NCBI GenBank assembly: GCA_964489705.1
Contig: CAZAZQ010000008.1
Coordinates: forward strand, 86,564-150,563
Direction: 5' to 3'
Source: CAZAZQ01 sp964489705
Lineage (GTDB): Bacteria > Zixibacteria > MSB-5A5 > GN15 > FEB-12
Length of the DNA stretch: 64,000 nucleotides
Shown here: piece after piece, positions 1-9,160 of the stretch
Position numbering within the stretch: position 1 is the first letter of the stretch
Layout: each line of letters opens with the position of its first letter
The notes under the pieces: generated by a model
What the model was told of the DNA's origin: nothing
What the model saw: the letters and a program-made list of their open reading frames with translations, nothing else
Database searches by the model: none
Translations under genes and position numbers: made by a program

Positions 1-1
1 A

Positions 2-2446
2 CATGTTCACATTATTTTAGCGGTTGTGCTGGTGTGCGCCTCCGTGGCGGGGAGCACCGAGCTGACGGGGGTGGTCGTTAATCCCCAGGGCGAGCCGCTG
101 GCAGGTGTTTCCGTCGTGACCAACGTCGCAGGGGTCGGCACGACGACGCAAGACGCCGGGGACTTTCGGCTCGTTTGCACGGATACCGTCAAATGGGTGA
201 CCTTTTCCTCGGTGGGCTACCACTCGCGGCAGTTTTCGTTAGGGACTCTACCCGATACGGTGGTGCTCGAGCCGTTGTACTACCGGACAGACAGGATTTT
301 GGTCACTGCCGACCGGGCGGAGTCCGGGGTTACGCCCATTGCTTTCGACAATGTCTCGCAGGAAGAAATCAAGCGGGATTATCTGGTCGGAGAGTTTCCT
401 CTCCTGCTGAAAACGACCCCCAACCTCTACACCTACTCCGATGCCGGGTCGGTATTGGGATACTCGTCGGTAAAAATCCGCGGCTTCGACGACAAGCGGG
501 TTGCCACCTATATCAACGGCGTGCCCTTGAACGACCCGGAAGAGCAAGCCACGTACTTTGTCGACCTGCCCGATTTTGCGGCGAACATCACCGACATCCA
601 AGTGCAGCGCGGGGTCGGTAATTCTCTTTATGGTGACGCTTCATTCGGCGGGGTATTGAATATCGTGACGAAGGATGTAATTCAACCGCGCCGAACGGTG
701 CTGACCGCCGGATACGGCGGCTATACCGCCGACGGCAAGAACGTCAGCGATATTTACAAACAAAGTGTGGAGTACTCGTCCGGCTTGATAGAAGGACGGT
801 GGCATTTTACCGGCAGATTCTCCAAACAGAAAACCGGCGGCTATCGTCATGACAGTTGGTACCACGGCTGGGCGTACTATTTTTCCATCGCCCGCTTGAC
901 GCCGCGGATGACGACGGAGTTGTACCTGTACGGCGGCCCGATGCGGATGCACTTAGCCTATTACGGCATCAGCCGGGAAGATATCGCCCGTGACCGTCGT
1001 TGGAATCCCCTGACGTACCCCAACGCCACCGATAATTTCAATCAGCCTCATTACCAGCTTCATAATACCTATCGCCTGAATGAAAACATGATGCTTTCCA
1101 ACACCCTGTACTATATCCGCGGGAAAGGGTATTACGAGCAGTACAAAAAAGACCGCAGCTATGTCGAGTATAACCTGACTAACTATTCCGACAGCGCCAG
1201 CGGCGACTTGGTACGGCAGAAATGGGTGACCAAAAATCAGGTCGGATGGAATCCGCACTTGACCGTGGAGCATTCCAAAGGCCGCTTTGTGGTCGGCGGG
1301 TCGTTTTATACGTTCAGCTCTCACCACTGGGGGCAGGTTGTCTCGGCGGAGTTTCTCCAGGGTACGGTCGACCCGACCCACCGCTATTACACCTATTATG
1401 GGAAGAAGAAGGTCGGCTCGCTCTATGCGCAGGAGTTGTATCATCTGACGGATAAACTCAGTCTGCACACGGCGGCGCAGCTTCGATACATTCACTATAA
1501 TTTCAATCAGGAAAAGATAGGGGCATTCAAAGGATACCGGTATTCGCTCGACTGGTTGTTCTTTTCTCCTCGAATAGGCGTCAGTTACGCTGTTACTCCC
1601 AAATTGAGTCTCCATACCAACTTTGCTATCTCTTCGCGCTCGCCGACCGATGATGCCATCTATGACGCCGACGACCCGTGGCTGTTGCCCTCGCTGCAGA
1701 TTAAGTCCTTGCAGCTTTCCACGGCAGGGGATGACACCCTGGCGATTGAGTTCGGCGATCCGACGGCAAAGCCGGAGCGGGTGTATGATATCGAACTCGG
1801 CGGCGAGTATCGTGCGTCACGGTTTCGCGGCGGAGTCAATCTGTTCTGGATGGATTTCCGCAATGAAATCCTCCCGTACGGCGGTCTCAACGACAACGGC
1901 GTGCCGATTACCACCAACGCCGACCGGTCGCTTCATTCGGGTGTTGAGTTAACCGCGTCGGTACGGCTTCACCGGGATTTCGAGCTGAGCGGCAATTTCT
2001 CGTACAACTACAACCGGGTGAAAAAATTCGTCGCCGATGTGGACGGCTTTCAGGTCGATTTCAAAGACAAGCACCTCACCGGTTATCCGGAATACTTGGG
2101 GAACCTCATTGCCGACTATACTTTCCGCGGGCTGCGTCTGACCGGCTATGCTCGCTTCATCGGAAAGCAATATATGGAGTTGTATAACATAGATTCCTTG
2201 GCTATCAGTCCGTATGCGGTCTTTTCCCTCGCCGCTTCGTGGACGCTTGCCGATTTCGCCAGTTTGGGAAATCTGGTCTTCTCGCTGCGGGTGGATAATC
2301 TCTTCGACAAGAAGTATATTTCCTCCGGCTACGGGGGGAATTTTGCTTACGAAGAGAACGGCAAGCGGGTCGTCGACGGCTGGGCGGAATATTTTCCGGC
2401 GGCGGAGCGCTCGTATTTCGGTCAGGTGAAGCTTGAGATTTTTTAG
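2..2446 (+). CDS. TonB-dependent outer-membrane receptor (5' end outside the window)
   Basis: The frame is open through the first base of the window, and the visible N-terminus (HVHIILAVVLVCASVAGS) is the hydrophobic half of a signal peptide, so the true start lies upstream. A carboxypeptidase-regulatory-like beta domain covers about the first 90 residues after the leader. A plug domain follows (SSVKIRGFDDKRVATYINGVPL, then YGDASFGGVLNIVTK), and then a beta-barrel of about 600 residues ending in a terminal Phe (GQVKLEIF), as outer-membrane barrels do. The family imports scarce ligands such as siderophores, cobalamin or oligomers using TonB energy. The next gene, 6 bases downstream, is an inner-membrane sodium symporter, which suggests a two-membrane uptake route for one solute. 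The ligand cannot be told from the sequence. Confidence 0.93.
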   Translation, partial: HVHIILAVVLVCASVAGSTELTGVVVNPQGEPLAGVSVVTNVAGVGTTTQDAGDFRLVCTDTVKWVTFSSVGYHSRQFSLGTLPDTVVLEPLYYRTDRILVTADRAESGVTPIAFDNVSQEEIKRDYLVGEFPLLLKTTPNLYTYSDAGSVLGYSSVKIRGFDDKRVATYINGVPLNDPEEQATYFVDLPDFAANITDIQVQRGVGNSLYGDASFGGVLNIVTKDVIQPRRTVLTAGYGGYTADGKNVSDIYKQSVEYSSGLIEGRWHFTGRFSKQKTGGYRHDSWYHGWAYYFSIARLTPRMTTELYLYGGPMRMHLAYYGISREDIARDRRWNPLTYPNATDNFNQPHYQLHNTYRLNENMMLSNTLYYIRGKGYYEQYKKDRSYVEYNLTNYSDSASGDLVRQKWVTKNQVGWNPHLTVEHSKGRFVVGGSFYTFSSHHWGQVVSAEFLQGTVDPTHRYYTYYGKKKVGSLYAQELYHLTDKLSLHTAAQLRYIHYNFNQEKIGAFKGYRYSLDWLFFSPRIGVSYAVTPKLSLHTNFAISSRSPTDDAIYDADDPWLLPSLQIKSLQLSTAGDDTLAIEFGDPTAKPERVYDIELGGEYRASRFRGGVNLFWMDFRNEILPYGGLNDNGVPITTNADRSLHSGVELTASVRLHRDFELSGNFSYNYNRVKKFVADVDGFQVDFKDKHLTGYPEYLGNLIADYTFRGLRLTGYARFIGKQYMELYNIDSLAISPYAVFSLAASWTLADFASLGNLVFSLRVDNLFDKKYISSGYGGNFAYEENGKRVVDGWAEYFPAAERSYFGQVKLEIF

Positions 2447-2452
2447 TTTGGC

Positions 2453-3850
2453 ATGCATGCCGTCGATTATGCGTTAGTTATCGTTTACGTTGTCATCCTG
2501 TTGCTGCTGGGATTGAAGAAGCGGCTGCGGGGCGACAGTACCACCAGCGAGTTAATTGTCGGCGGGCGGGTACTTACGGTACCCGCCTTTGTCGCCAGCT
2601 TGGTCTCGACGTGGTACGGGGGCATCTTGGGGGTGGGGGAGTACAGCTACAAGCACGGGCTGTCCAACTGGTTAGTGTTCGGTTTGCCGTACTATGTGGC
2701 GGCATTTTTGTTTGCCATGTTTTTGGCGCGCCGCGCCCGCGCGGCTCAGGTTCTGACCATTCCCGATCGCTTGGCACAGGCGTACGGCACCAAAACAGCC
2801 GTCGCCGGTTCCTTGATTATCTTCCTGATGACTGTTCCGGCGGCATATATCCTGATGCTGGGGGTACTGGGGCAGCAGTTGTTCGGGATGCCTTTCTGGG
2901 TGGGGATTTTGGCGGGCACGGTTTTTTCCGTCGCGTATGTCTATTTCGGCGGCTTTGCTTCGGTAGTACGTACCGACTTGGTTCAGTTTCTCCTCATGTT
3001 TGTCGGGTTCGCATTTCTCCTTGGTATTCTCGTGACATCCTATGGGGGACTGGGTTTCCTTCGGGAAGCGGCTCCCGCCGAGCATTTCACCTGGCATGGC
3101 GGGAATTCCCCCTGGTATATCACGACCTGGTATTTCATTGCGCTGGCGACCCTCATCGAGCCAGCGTTTTACCAGCGATGCTATGCCGCCAAAGATGCCC
3201 GCACCGCTCGGCTGGGCATTCTCATTTCCATTTGCTGTTGGGCGGTGTTCGACTTTATGACCACTTTCACCGGTATCTACGCCCGGGCGCTGCTTCCTTC
3301 GCTTACCGATCCTTTGGCATCGTATCCCGCCTTGGCGATGAAAGTGCTCCCGGCGGGACTGTTGGGGCTTTTCGTCTTGGCGTTGTTGTCCACGGTGATG
3401 TCTACGGTCGACTCCTATTCGTTTATTGCCGCCACGACGTTCGGCAACGATATTTTCGGACGCTTGCTCAACCTCAAGGCGCAAGGGATTCTTTTTTATA
3501 CCCGGTTGGGGTTGGTCTTTTCGACGGGGCTGGCGGTGGTGGTGGCGTTGTTCTTCCGCTCGGTGGTCGATATCTGGCATGCTTTTGGGTCAATCGGTAC
3601 CCCGGCGCTGCTGATTCCGGTATTGTATGCTTTTTTCAGCTCCCGCCGTCTGCCCTCCCGGTATGCTCTTTTATCCATAACGCTCAGCGGCGGCGTGTCA
3701 CTGGTATGGTTTTTGTCACAGTATGTGAGTGAAAGTCACACCTACTGGGGGAACATCCAGCCGATTTTCCCCGGGTTGGTATGCTCGGTGATTATCTTTT
3801 TGTATTATCGAAAAAGATACAATGTCCCCTTGCCTGAGAAGCGGGCATAG
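2453..3850 (+). CDS. Sodium:solute symporter family transporter
   Basis: A 465-residue polytopic protein with about 12-13 hydrophobic segments and the SSS-family signature region near the N-terminus (TWYGGILGVGEYSYKHGLSNW) and in the middle (STVMSTVDSYSFIAATTFGNDIF). SSS proteins couple inward sodium flow to uptake of sugars, amino acids, vitamins or organic acids. The start at 2453 lies 6 bases after the stop of the TonB receptor, so the two are almost certainly cotranscribed. I infer that the receptor brings a solute into the periplasm and this carrier takes it across the inner membrane. Substrate residues are not diagnostic. Confidence 0.9.
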   Translation: MHAVDYALVIVYVVILLLLGLKKRLRGDSTTSELIVGGRVLTVPAFVASLVSTWYGGILGVGEYSYKHGLSNWLVFGLPYYVAAFLFAMFLARRARAAQVLTIPDRLAQAYGTKTAVAGSLIIFLMTVPAAYILMLGVLGQQLFGMPFWVGILAGTVFSVAYVYFGGFASVVRTDLVQFLLMFVGFAFLLGILVTSYGGLGFLREAAPAEHFTWHGGNSPWYITTWYFIALATLIEPAFYQRCYAAKDARTARLGILISICCWAVFDFMTTFTGIYARALLPSLTDPLASYPALAMKVLPAGLLGLFVLALLSTVMSTVDSYSFIAATTFGNDIFGRLLNLKAQGILFYTRLGLVFSTGLAVVVALFFRSVVDIWHAFGSIGTPALLIPVLYAFFSSRRLPSRYALLSITLSGGVSLVWFLSQYVSESHTYWGNIQPIFPGLVCSVIIFLYYRKRYNVPLPEKRA

Positions 3851-3864
3851 GTTATTTTACTATC

Positions 3865-4341
3865 ATGAGTGAGCCGATTTACATATCGAAAGAGGGCTTG
3901 CGCAAGTTGGAAGCGGAGCTCAAGCGGTTGAAGTTCGAGGAACGCCCCAAGCTGGTAGCGGAAATCAAGCGTGCCCGTGAGTTGGGGGATTTGTCCGAAA
4001 ATGCCGAGTATCACGCCGCCAAGGAAGCCCAGGCGCACCTTGAACGCAAAATTGCGGAGTTGGAGTACAAGCTTTCGCGGGTGCAGACTATCGACACCGA
4101 CCAGATTCCCGACGACAAGGTCTACTTGTTCGCCAAGGTGTTGGTGAAAGACCTGCGTGACGGCGAAGAGATAGAGTATACCATCGTTCCGCCGGACGAA
4201 ACCGACGTGGATAACGATATTATCTCGGTGAAATCGCCTATCGGTGCCGCTATGTTGGGAAAGGCGGTCGGGGATGTGGTGGAAATCAACGTCCCTGCGG
4301 GAGTTATCAAATACGAAATCCTTAAAATCACGCGGGAATAA
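3865..4341 (+). CDS. greA: Transcription elongation factor GreA
   Basis: A 158-residue protein, the normal GreA length. The N-terminal coiled-coil (about residues 1-75) carries the conserved GDLSENAEYHAAKE segment with the acidic tip residues that reach into the RNA polymerase secondary channel. The C-terminal FKBP-like domain ends with SPIGAAMLGKAVGDVVEI. GreA stimulates cleavage of backtracked transcripts. It starts 14 bases after the symporter stop and may be read through from it, although housekeeping genes of this type usually also have their own promoter. No ambiguity in identity. Confidence 0.97.
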   Translation: MSEPIYISKEGLRKLEAELKRLKFEERPKLVAEIKRARELGDLSENAEYHAAKEAQAHLERKIAELEYKLSRVQTIDTDQIPDDKVYLFAKVLVKDLRDGEEIEYTIVPPDETDVDNDIISVKSPIGAAMLGKAVGDVVEINVPAGVIKYEILKITRE

Positions 4342-4398
4342 ACGGTCGGCTTTACCTTCCGGGCGGTGTTCCGTTTTTGAGGGGGAAAGAGAAGCGTT

Positions 4399-5304
4399 CT
4401 ATTTCTCACCTTGTCGGGGAAAGAAATCGTCGACCGCTCCTCTGAGAGCCGCGATGTGTTCAGGGGTCGTGCCGCAACAGCCGCCGATGATGTTGACGCC
4501 GAGCTCCAAGAGAAGGGTGCTTTTTTCCGCCATGAACTGCGGCGTTTCGAGGTAAACGAAGCTGTCTCCCTGCAAAACGGGCAGCCCGGCGTTGGCTTGA
4601 ACGAGGAGAGGGTGTGAGGTATGGCGGCGGAACTCACCGGCAATGCGAACCATGTTCTCGATGCCGTTGCCGCAGTTGGAGCCGATAATATCAGCCCCGG
4701 CGTCAAGCAAGCCCTTGACGGCGTCTTCGATGCCGATTCCCATCACCGTGAAGAATCCTTTCGAGGTCGCATCGAAAGTCATGGTTGCCGCTACCGGTAG
4801 ATCGGGGGCAACTTTCTTGGCGGCACGGACGGCGAGAGTTGCTTCGGTCAGATCGGTCATCGTCTCGATACATATCATGTCCACCCCTGCCGAAACCAGG
4901 GCTCGTATTTGCCGCTCGAAGCTCTCCTGCATTTCCTCCGGCTCAGTGTCGCCGTACGGTTTCAACAGCCGTCCGCTCGGACCGCAGGAAGCGCTGAGGT
5001 AGGCGTTCTGCCCGATGGCACGGCGCACGGCGTGCACGGCGGCGGTGTTTATTTCTTCCGTTTTCTCTTCAAGGTGGTACTGGGCGAGTTTCAAGGGAGA
5101 GCCGCCGAAAGTGTTGGTTTGCACGATGTCCGCTCCCGCTTCGAGGTAGGCGACGGCTATCTTTTGGAGAATGTCTGGATGCTCTATGTTCCATCGCTCG
5201 GGGCAGTCGCCGGGTGGGAGTCCTTCTTTTTGGAGCATGGTGCCCATGGCACCGTCGGCGACGAGAACGGTGCCGTTGTTTATTTTTTCGAGCAGCGAAC
5301 TCAT
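4399..5304 (-). CDS. Homocysteine S-methyltransferase family protein (MetH N-domain / BHMT type)
   Basis: The protein is about 301 residues from the Met at 5304 (MSSLLEKINNGTVLVADGAMGTML); the frame stays open upstream to 5367, but that extension looks non-coding. The TIM-barrel family signatures are the N-terminal DGAMGTMLQ and the zinc-ligand region with C in GSNCGNG and the pair GGCCGTTPEHI near the C-terminus. Family members move a methyl group to the thiol of homocysteine, with betaine, S-methylmethionine or methylcobalamin as donors. Here the cobalamin and folate domains of full MetH are absent, so either a separate corrinoid partner or a direct donor is used. It is divergent from ligA. 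The gene is single-standing. Confidence 0.9.
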   Translation of the reverse strand: MSSLLEKINNGTVLVADGAMGTMLQKEGLPPGDCPERWNIEHPDILQKIAVAYLEAGADIVQTNTFGGSPLKLAQYHLEEKTEEINTAAVHAVRRAIGQNAYLSASCGPSGRLLKPYGDTEPEEMQESFERQIRALVSAGVDMICIETMTDLTEATLAVRAAKKVAPDLPVAATMTFDATSKGFFTVMGIGIEDAVKGLLDAGADIIGSNCGNGIENMVRIAGEFRRHTSHPLLVQANAGLPVLQGDSFVYLETPQFMAEKSTLLLELGVNIIGGCCGTTPEHIAALRGAVDDFFPRQGEK

Positions 5305-5424
5305 GGGAAAAGTATAAGATATTGCTTGGGTTTCGCCAAGCGGTAAGTTTTTGAGAATTATGCCCAAAGGGAGGAGCGTATCCTTTGGTTGACATGGTAC
5401 CGTTACCGTTCTTTATTTACGCCT

Positions 5425-7446
5425 ATGGGAAAGCCGCCGGACAAAATTGTCGCCGAATACGAAAAGCTGAAAGAAGAAATCAATTATCATAATCGGCGCT
5501 ACTACGTCGAGGACAATCCCACCATCTCCGACGCCGAGTATGACAAGCTCTTCGATCGCTTACTCGAAATCGAAAAGCACTATCCGCAGTTGGTCACCCC
5601 TGATTCGCCCAGCCAGCGGGTGGGGTTCGCCCCCTCGAAGAAATTCGAGCCGGTGCCGCACCGGGTACCGATGCTCTCTTTGCAAAAAGTCGTCAGCGAA
5701 GAGGAATTTATCGAGTTTGACCGGCGGGTGCGGGAGGGTTTGGAAACGGAAGAAGAAATCGAGTACGTGACCGAGCCGAAGTTGGATGGGTTGGCGGTCG
5801 AGTTGGTCTATGAGCGGGGGATGTTCGTGCGCGGCTCCACACGCGGTGACGGCTACGTCGGCGAAGATATTACTCCCAATTTGAAAACGATTCGTAACCT
5901 TCCCCTCAGTCTCTCGAAGCAAGCGGCTGAGCGCTACCCGTTGATTGAAGTGCGGGGGGAGGTGATAATGCGCCGCTCGGCATTTGAGAAATTGAATGAG
6001 GAGTTGATAAAGCAAGGACAAGCCCCTCTGGCGAATCCTCGCAACGGCGCCGCCGGTTCCCTTCGGCAGCTCGACCCTTCGATTACCGCGTCCCGCCCCT
6101 TGATTTTTTACGCGTATGGGATTTCTGATACCCGCCTGGCGGAGCTGGAGACGCAAAAAGCCGTCATCGATTTCTTGCGCTCCGAGCATTTCCTCGTCAG
6201 TGACCTGATTCGCGTGGTGCGGGGAGTCCGAGGGGTGGCAAAGTCTTTTGCGGAATTAGAGCGGCTTCGCCCGGATTTGGATTACGACATTGACGGCATG
6301 GTAGTCAAAGTCAACCGTTTCGATGCTCAAGAGATTTTGGGGCAGATCGCCCGCGCTCCCCGCTGGGCGGTAGCGTGGAAATTCGCCGCCGAGCTGGCGC
6401 AGACAGTGCTTCAGGATGTCGAGTTTTCCGTCGGACGTACCGGGATTGTCACTCCGGTTGCCAAGCTCAAACCGGTTGCTGTCGGAGGAGTGACGGTGTC
6501 CAATGCCTCGCTGCATAACGAGGATGAAATCAACAAGCTCGACGTTCGTCTTGGCGATACGGTGGTAGTCAGGCGGGCGGGAGATGTCATCCCGGAGATT
6601 GTGGAAGTCGTCCGGGACCTTCGCCCCAAGAATGTCGCCAAGATCCGTTTCCCTGAAAAGTGTCCTTCCTGCGGGGGACCGCTGGTGCGTCCGCCCGGTG
6701 AAGCGGCGCATCGGTGCGTCAACGCCGCCTGCCCGGCGCAGGTGGAGCGGCGGTTGTTTCATTTTGCTTCCAAAGCCGGTTTTGATATTGAAGGGCTGGG
6801 AGCGAAACTTGCCCGTCAACTTATTGCCCGCGGGTTGGTCAAAAATCCGGCGGATTTGTTTTTCTTGAGAAAAGAAGACCTCCTTCCCTTGGAACTGATG
6901 GCGGATAAAAAGGCTCAAAACCTGCTTGACGCTATCGACCGCTCCCGTGCGACCCCGCTCCCCAAACTCATTTACGCCCTCGGCATTCTCGGTGTCGGGG
7001 AGGCGGCGGCAAAACTGCTTGCCGAGCGATTCGGCACCTTTGAAAAGCTCCAGAACGCTTCTCTCGAAGAATTGGAGAACATTGAAGGCATCGGTCCCAT
7101 CATTGCCCGTAACATCCGCGATTTCTTCGATAACGAAGGCAACCGGGAAATGCTGGAGAAAATGCGTCGGGGCGGAGTGGTCTTTCCTCCCTATCAAACG
7201 GAAGGCGGCGAGAAAGGCAAGAAGCTGGTAGGTAAAACCTTTGTCATTACCGGTACCCTTTCCAAACCCCGCAATTACTTCAAGAATCTTATCGAGCAGC
7301 ATGGGGGGCGGGTAGCAAGCGCTGTGTCTTCCAAAACCGACTACCTCCTTTGCGGAGAAAACCCCGGCTCCAAGCTCGACAAGGCGAAAAAATTGGGGGT
7401 TTCCGTTATCGGTGAAGCGGAGTTGGAGACTTTGCTGTCTCAGTAG
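5425..7446 (+). CDS. ligA: NAD-dependent DNA ligase LigA
   Basis: The protein is 673 residues from the ATG at 5425, typical of LigA; an in-frame ATG at 5389 would add 12 unlikely residues. Domains in order: Ia NAD-binding region (YHNRRYYVEDNPTISDAEYD), the adenylation domain with the active-site lysine in EPKLDGLAVEL (about Lys119), the OB fold, a four-cysteine zinc finger (CPSCGGP ... HRCVNAACP), helix-hairpin-helix repeats (LGVGEAAAKLLAERFG, IEGIGPIIARNI) and a C-terminal BRCT domain (GKTFVITGTLSKPR). It seals nicks in replication and repair using NAD. Divergent from the methyltransferase gene. Confidence 0.98.
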   Translation: MGKPPDKIVAEYEKLKEEINYHNRRYYVEDNPTISDAEYDKLFDRLLEIEKHYPQLVTPDSPSQRVGFAPSKKFEPVPHRVPMLSLQKVVSEEEFIEFDRRVREGLETEEEIEYVTEPKLDGLAVELVYERGMFVRGSTRGDGYVGEDITPNLKTIRNLPLSLSKQAAERYPLIEVRGEVIMRRSAFEKLNEELIKQGQAPLANPRNGAAGSLRQLDPSITASRPLIFYAYGISDTRLAELETQKAVIDFLRSEHFLVSDLIRVVRGVRGVAKSFAELERLRPDLDYDIDGMVVKVNRFDAQEILGQIARAPRWAVAWKFAAELAQTVLQDVEFSVGRTGIVTPVAKLKPVAVGGVTVSNASLHNEDEINKLDVRLGDTVVVRRAGDVIPEIVEVVRDLRPKNVAKIRFPEKCPSCGGPLVRPPGEAAHRCVNAACPAQVERRLFHFASKAGFDIEGLGAKLARQLIARGLVKNPADLFFLRKEDLLPLELMADKKAQNLLDAIDRSRATPLPKLIYALGILGVGEAAAKLLAERFGTFEKLQNASLEELENIEGIGPIIARNIRDFFDNEGNREMLEKMRRGGVVFPPYQTEGGEKGKKLVGKTFVITGTLSKPRNYFKNLIEQHGGRVASAVSSKTDYLLCGENPGSKLDKAKKLGVSVIGEAELETLLSQ

Positions 7447-7548
7447 AAAAGGCGGAAATTGTCCTTGACAAACGGAGCCGGCGAGGGTTTTTTACAAAAA
7501 ACGTTAGGGTTGTAACAATAAATCCTTTCTAAGAGTGAGGGTTTTTCA

Positions 7549-8055
7549 ATGAGACATTACACAATGTGGGTTGCTGTAATGTTGGTGCTTGTCATCGGTT
7601 GCAGCGAACCGGAACGGGTAACCGCTCCCCCGGTAGAAAGAGGAGTAGCGGAACTTTTCAACGGCAATTGGACAGGAACGGTGACGATACTGAAAACCGG
7701 CAGTTGCTTGGTAGGAGGGAGTGATTCCACGGGCGGAGATGTGACCATGACGTGGCACGTCAACCAACAAGGGGATATCACTATCGACGAAAGTTTCTTC
7801 CCGTGCACCTGGAGCGGAACGATAAATTCCAAAGATTGGAGCGTCACGCTCACCAAGATTGTCATCTGGAGCAAAGACAGTACGATGTCGGAAGATGCAT
7901 GCAACGAAAGCGAGGTCGTGGATACCATTCAGTTTACCGGCACGATTTACGAGAAAGTCGGTGGCGGCAAGTTCTGGCTGGATATAAAAGCGGAAGAAAA
8001 CTGGTGTCCGGATTGGGGGTGTACCTATCTGGTGAAATACCACATCGAAAAGTAG
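7549..8055 (+). CDS. Small lipoprotein of unknown function
   Basis: A 168-residue protein starting with a lipoprotein leader: short charged n-region, hydrophobic core and lipobox VIGC with the acylated Cys at about residue 18. The mature part is beta-rich and has several further cysteines (GSCLVGG, FPCTWSG, EDACNES, NWCPDWGC) that could form disulfides in the periplasm. It contains the pattern W-x-G-x-V/I twice (NWTGTVTI, TWSGTIN), which suggests a small beta-barrel or lipocalin-like fold, but I do not recognise a family. The start is supported by AAGAGTGAGG upstream. Monocistronic. Confidence 0.75.
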   Translation: MRHYTMWVAVMLVLVIGCSEPERVTAPPVERGVAELFNGNWTGTVTILKTGSCLVGGSDSTGGDVTMTWHVNQQGDITIDESFFPCTWSGTINSKDWSVTLTKIVIWSKDSTMSEDACNESEVVDTIQFTGTIYEKVGGGKFWLDIKAEENWCPDWGCTYLVKYHIEK

Positions 8056-8208
8056 AACCCCTTTCCTTTTGCATCGTCAGGACGCTTCGTGGGTAACTTA
8101 TTTCCGGCGTCGCCCGGGGTGGGGAGCTGTTTGGTCGATTGCTTCTTTCCTGTCTAACGTATGCGTCGGGGAATGTCGGTGGTGTCGGCTCTTTTTCCGT
8201 AATTGACC

Positions 8209-8820
8209 CTAATGGCTGCCCACCGACGATGAATCTTTCTCGCTGTCGGCAGGGGCTGCCAGCGGCTCTGCCGTCGGCTTATGCCGGAAGACAAAAAGAG
8301 TGAGGAGGAGAAAAACTATCGAGCAGCTTATCGCCGCATCGGCGACGTTGAACGTCCACCACCGTTCCAGATGGTAACCGAAGAGATTGATATCGAAAAA
8401 GTCGACATCGAGAAAATCGATAACTTTCCCTAAGCGAATGCGATCGATTATGTTCCCGATGGCTCCCCCCGCGGTAAACGCCAGGGGATACGCTATATGC
8501 GGCACCCGGGTGTTGACGACAAGATAGTACAGCACGAAGCCGAGAATGAGCAGGGACGATATGAGATAGTACGTTGACGAACCCAAGCTGGTACCCATCG
8601 CTCCCCCCTCGTTGTAGACCAAGGTCAGCATGAAAAAACGCCCCAACACTTCCACGGACGTTTTGTCCGCCAGATACTGCACCGCCCACATTTTGGTGAG
8701 CTGGTCGACGGCTACCGTCGCTACAATAATCAGGAAAAGCCGACGGAGGGTTGTGGTCTTAGGCGCGTCCAGCTTTATTTTCCTCTTCCGCCGATTTACA
8801 AGCGATACATAACCGCGCAT
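8209..8820 (-). CDS. lspA: Lipoprotein signal peptidase (signal peptidase II)
   Basis: Four transmembrane segments and all family motifs are present: DQLTK, YNEGGAMG, GGAIGNIIDRIRLGKVIDFLDV and FNVADAAI, with the two catalytic aspartates in NIIDR and NVADA. The enzyme cleaves lipoprotein precursors at the lipobox Cys, in keeping with the many lipoproteins in this window. The start is uncertain: the ATG at 8820 overlaps the upstream zinc-finger gene by 62 bases and gives a long charged N-terminus, while a CTG at 8772, preceded by GAGG, would give the usual short N-terminus. The ileS-lspA linkage seen here is a classic one. Confidence 0.93.
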   Translation of the reverse strand: MRGYVSLVNRRKRKIKLDAPKTTTLRRLFLIIVATVAVDQLTKMWAVQYLADKTSVEVLGRFFMLTLVYNEGGAMGTSLGSSTYYLISSLLILGFVLYYLVVNTRVPHIAYPLAFTAGGAIGNIIDRIRLGKVIDFLDVDFFDINLFGYHLERWWTFNVADAAISCSIVFLLLTLFVFRHKPTAEPLAAPADSEKDSSSVGSH

Positions 8821-9130
8821 GGGGAACGGCATTCAGTCGGGCGGTGCTGATGGGTTTGCCGCATTTGAGGCACTTGCCGTACTCCCCCTTCTTAATCCGC
8901 CGCAGCGCCTCATCGATGTGGTAGACCAGCCGCCCGGATTTCGAGGCGAACATAAACGCCAGCTCCCGTTCCATAGCGTCGGTACCTTGGTCAGCCATGT
9001 GAAACGAATAGGAGGAAATATCGCCGGTGGATTCCCGGATAGTGGTGGAAACCCGGTCCTTCATCGTCGCCGCCATCTCTTCCAAGAGAGACTTCTTTTT
9101 TTCCAGCAGCATCTTCTCGTATTTTTTCAA
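8759..9130 (-). CDS. DksA/TraR-type C4 zinc-finger protein
   Basis: A 123-residue protein with an N-terminal coiled-coil of about 75 residues and a C-terminal finger CLKCGKPI ... CIAC (C-x2-C-x17-C-x2-C), the DksA/TraR signature. Such proteins bind RNA polymerase in the secondary channel and modulate initiation, often with ppGpp. The length matches the short YocK/TraR-like class rather than full DksA of about 150 residues, and I do not see the DxxDxA tip motif clearly, so regulation by ppGpp should not be assumed. It lies between ileS (30 bases upstream) and lspA (overlapping), in one minus-strand operon. Confidence 0.88.
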   Translation of the reverse strand: MKKYEKMLLEKKKSLLEEMAATMKDRVSTTIRESTGDISSYSFHMADQGTDAMERELAFMFASKSGRLVYHIDEALRRIKKGEYGKCLKCGKPISTARLNAVPHARLCIACKSAEEENKAGRA

Positions 9131-9160
9131 ATCGGACTTTCGCGTAACAACCTCCGATTG

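Noticed and set aside
7465..7496. A promoter for the lipoprotein gene at TTGACA 7465
   Set aside because: The nearest -10-like sequence is 20 bases away and poor, so I did not annotate it, although some promoter must lie in this gap.
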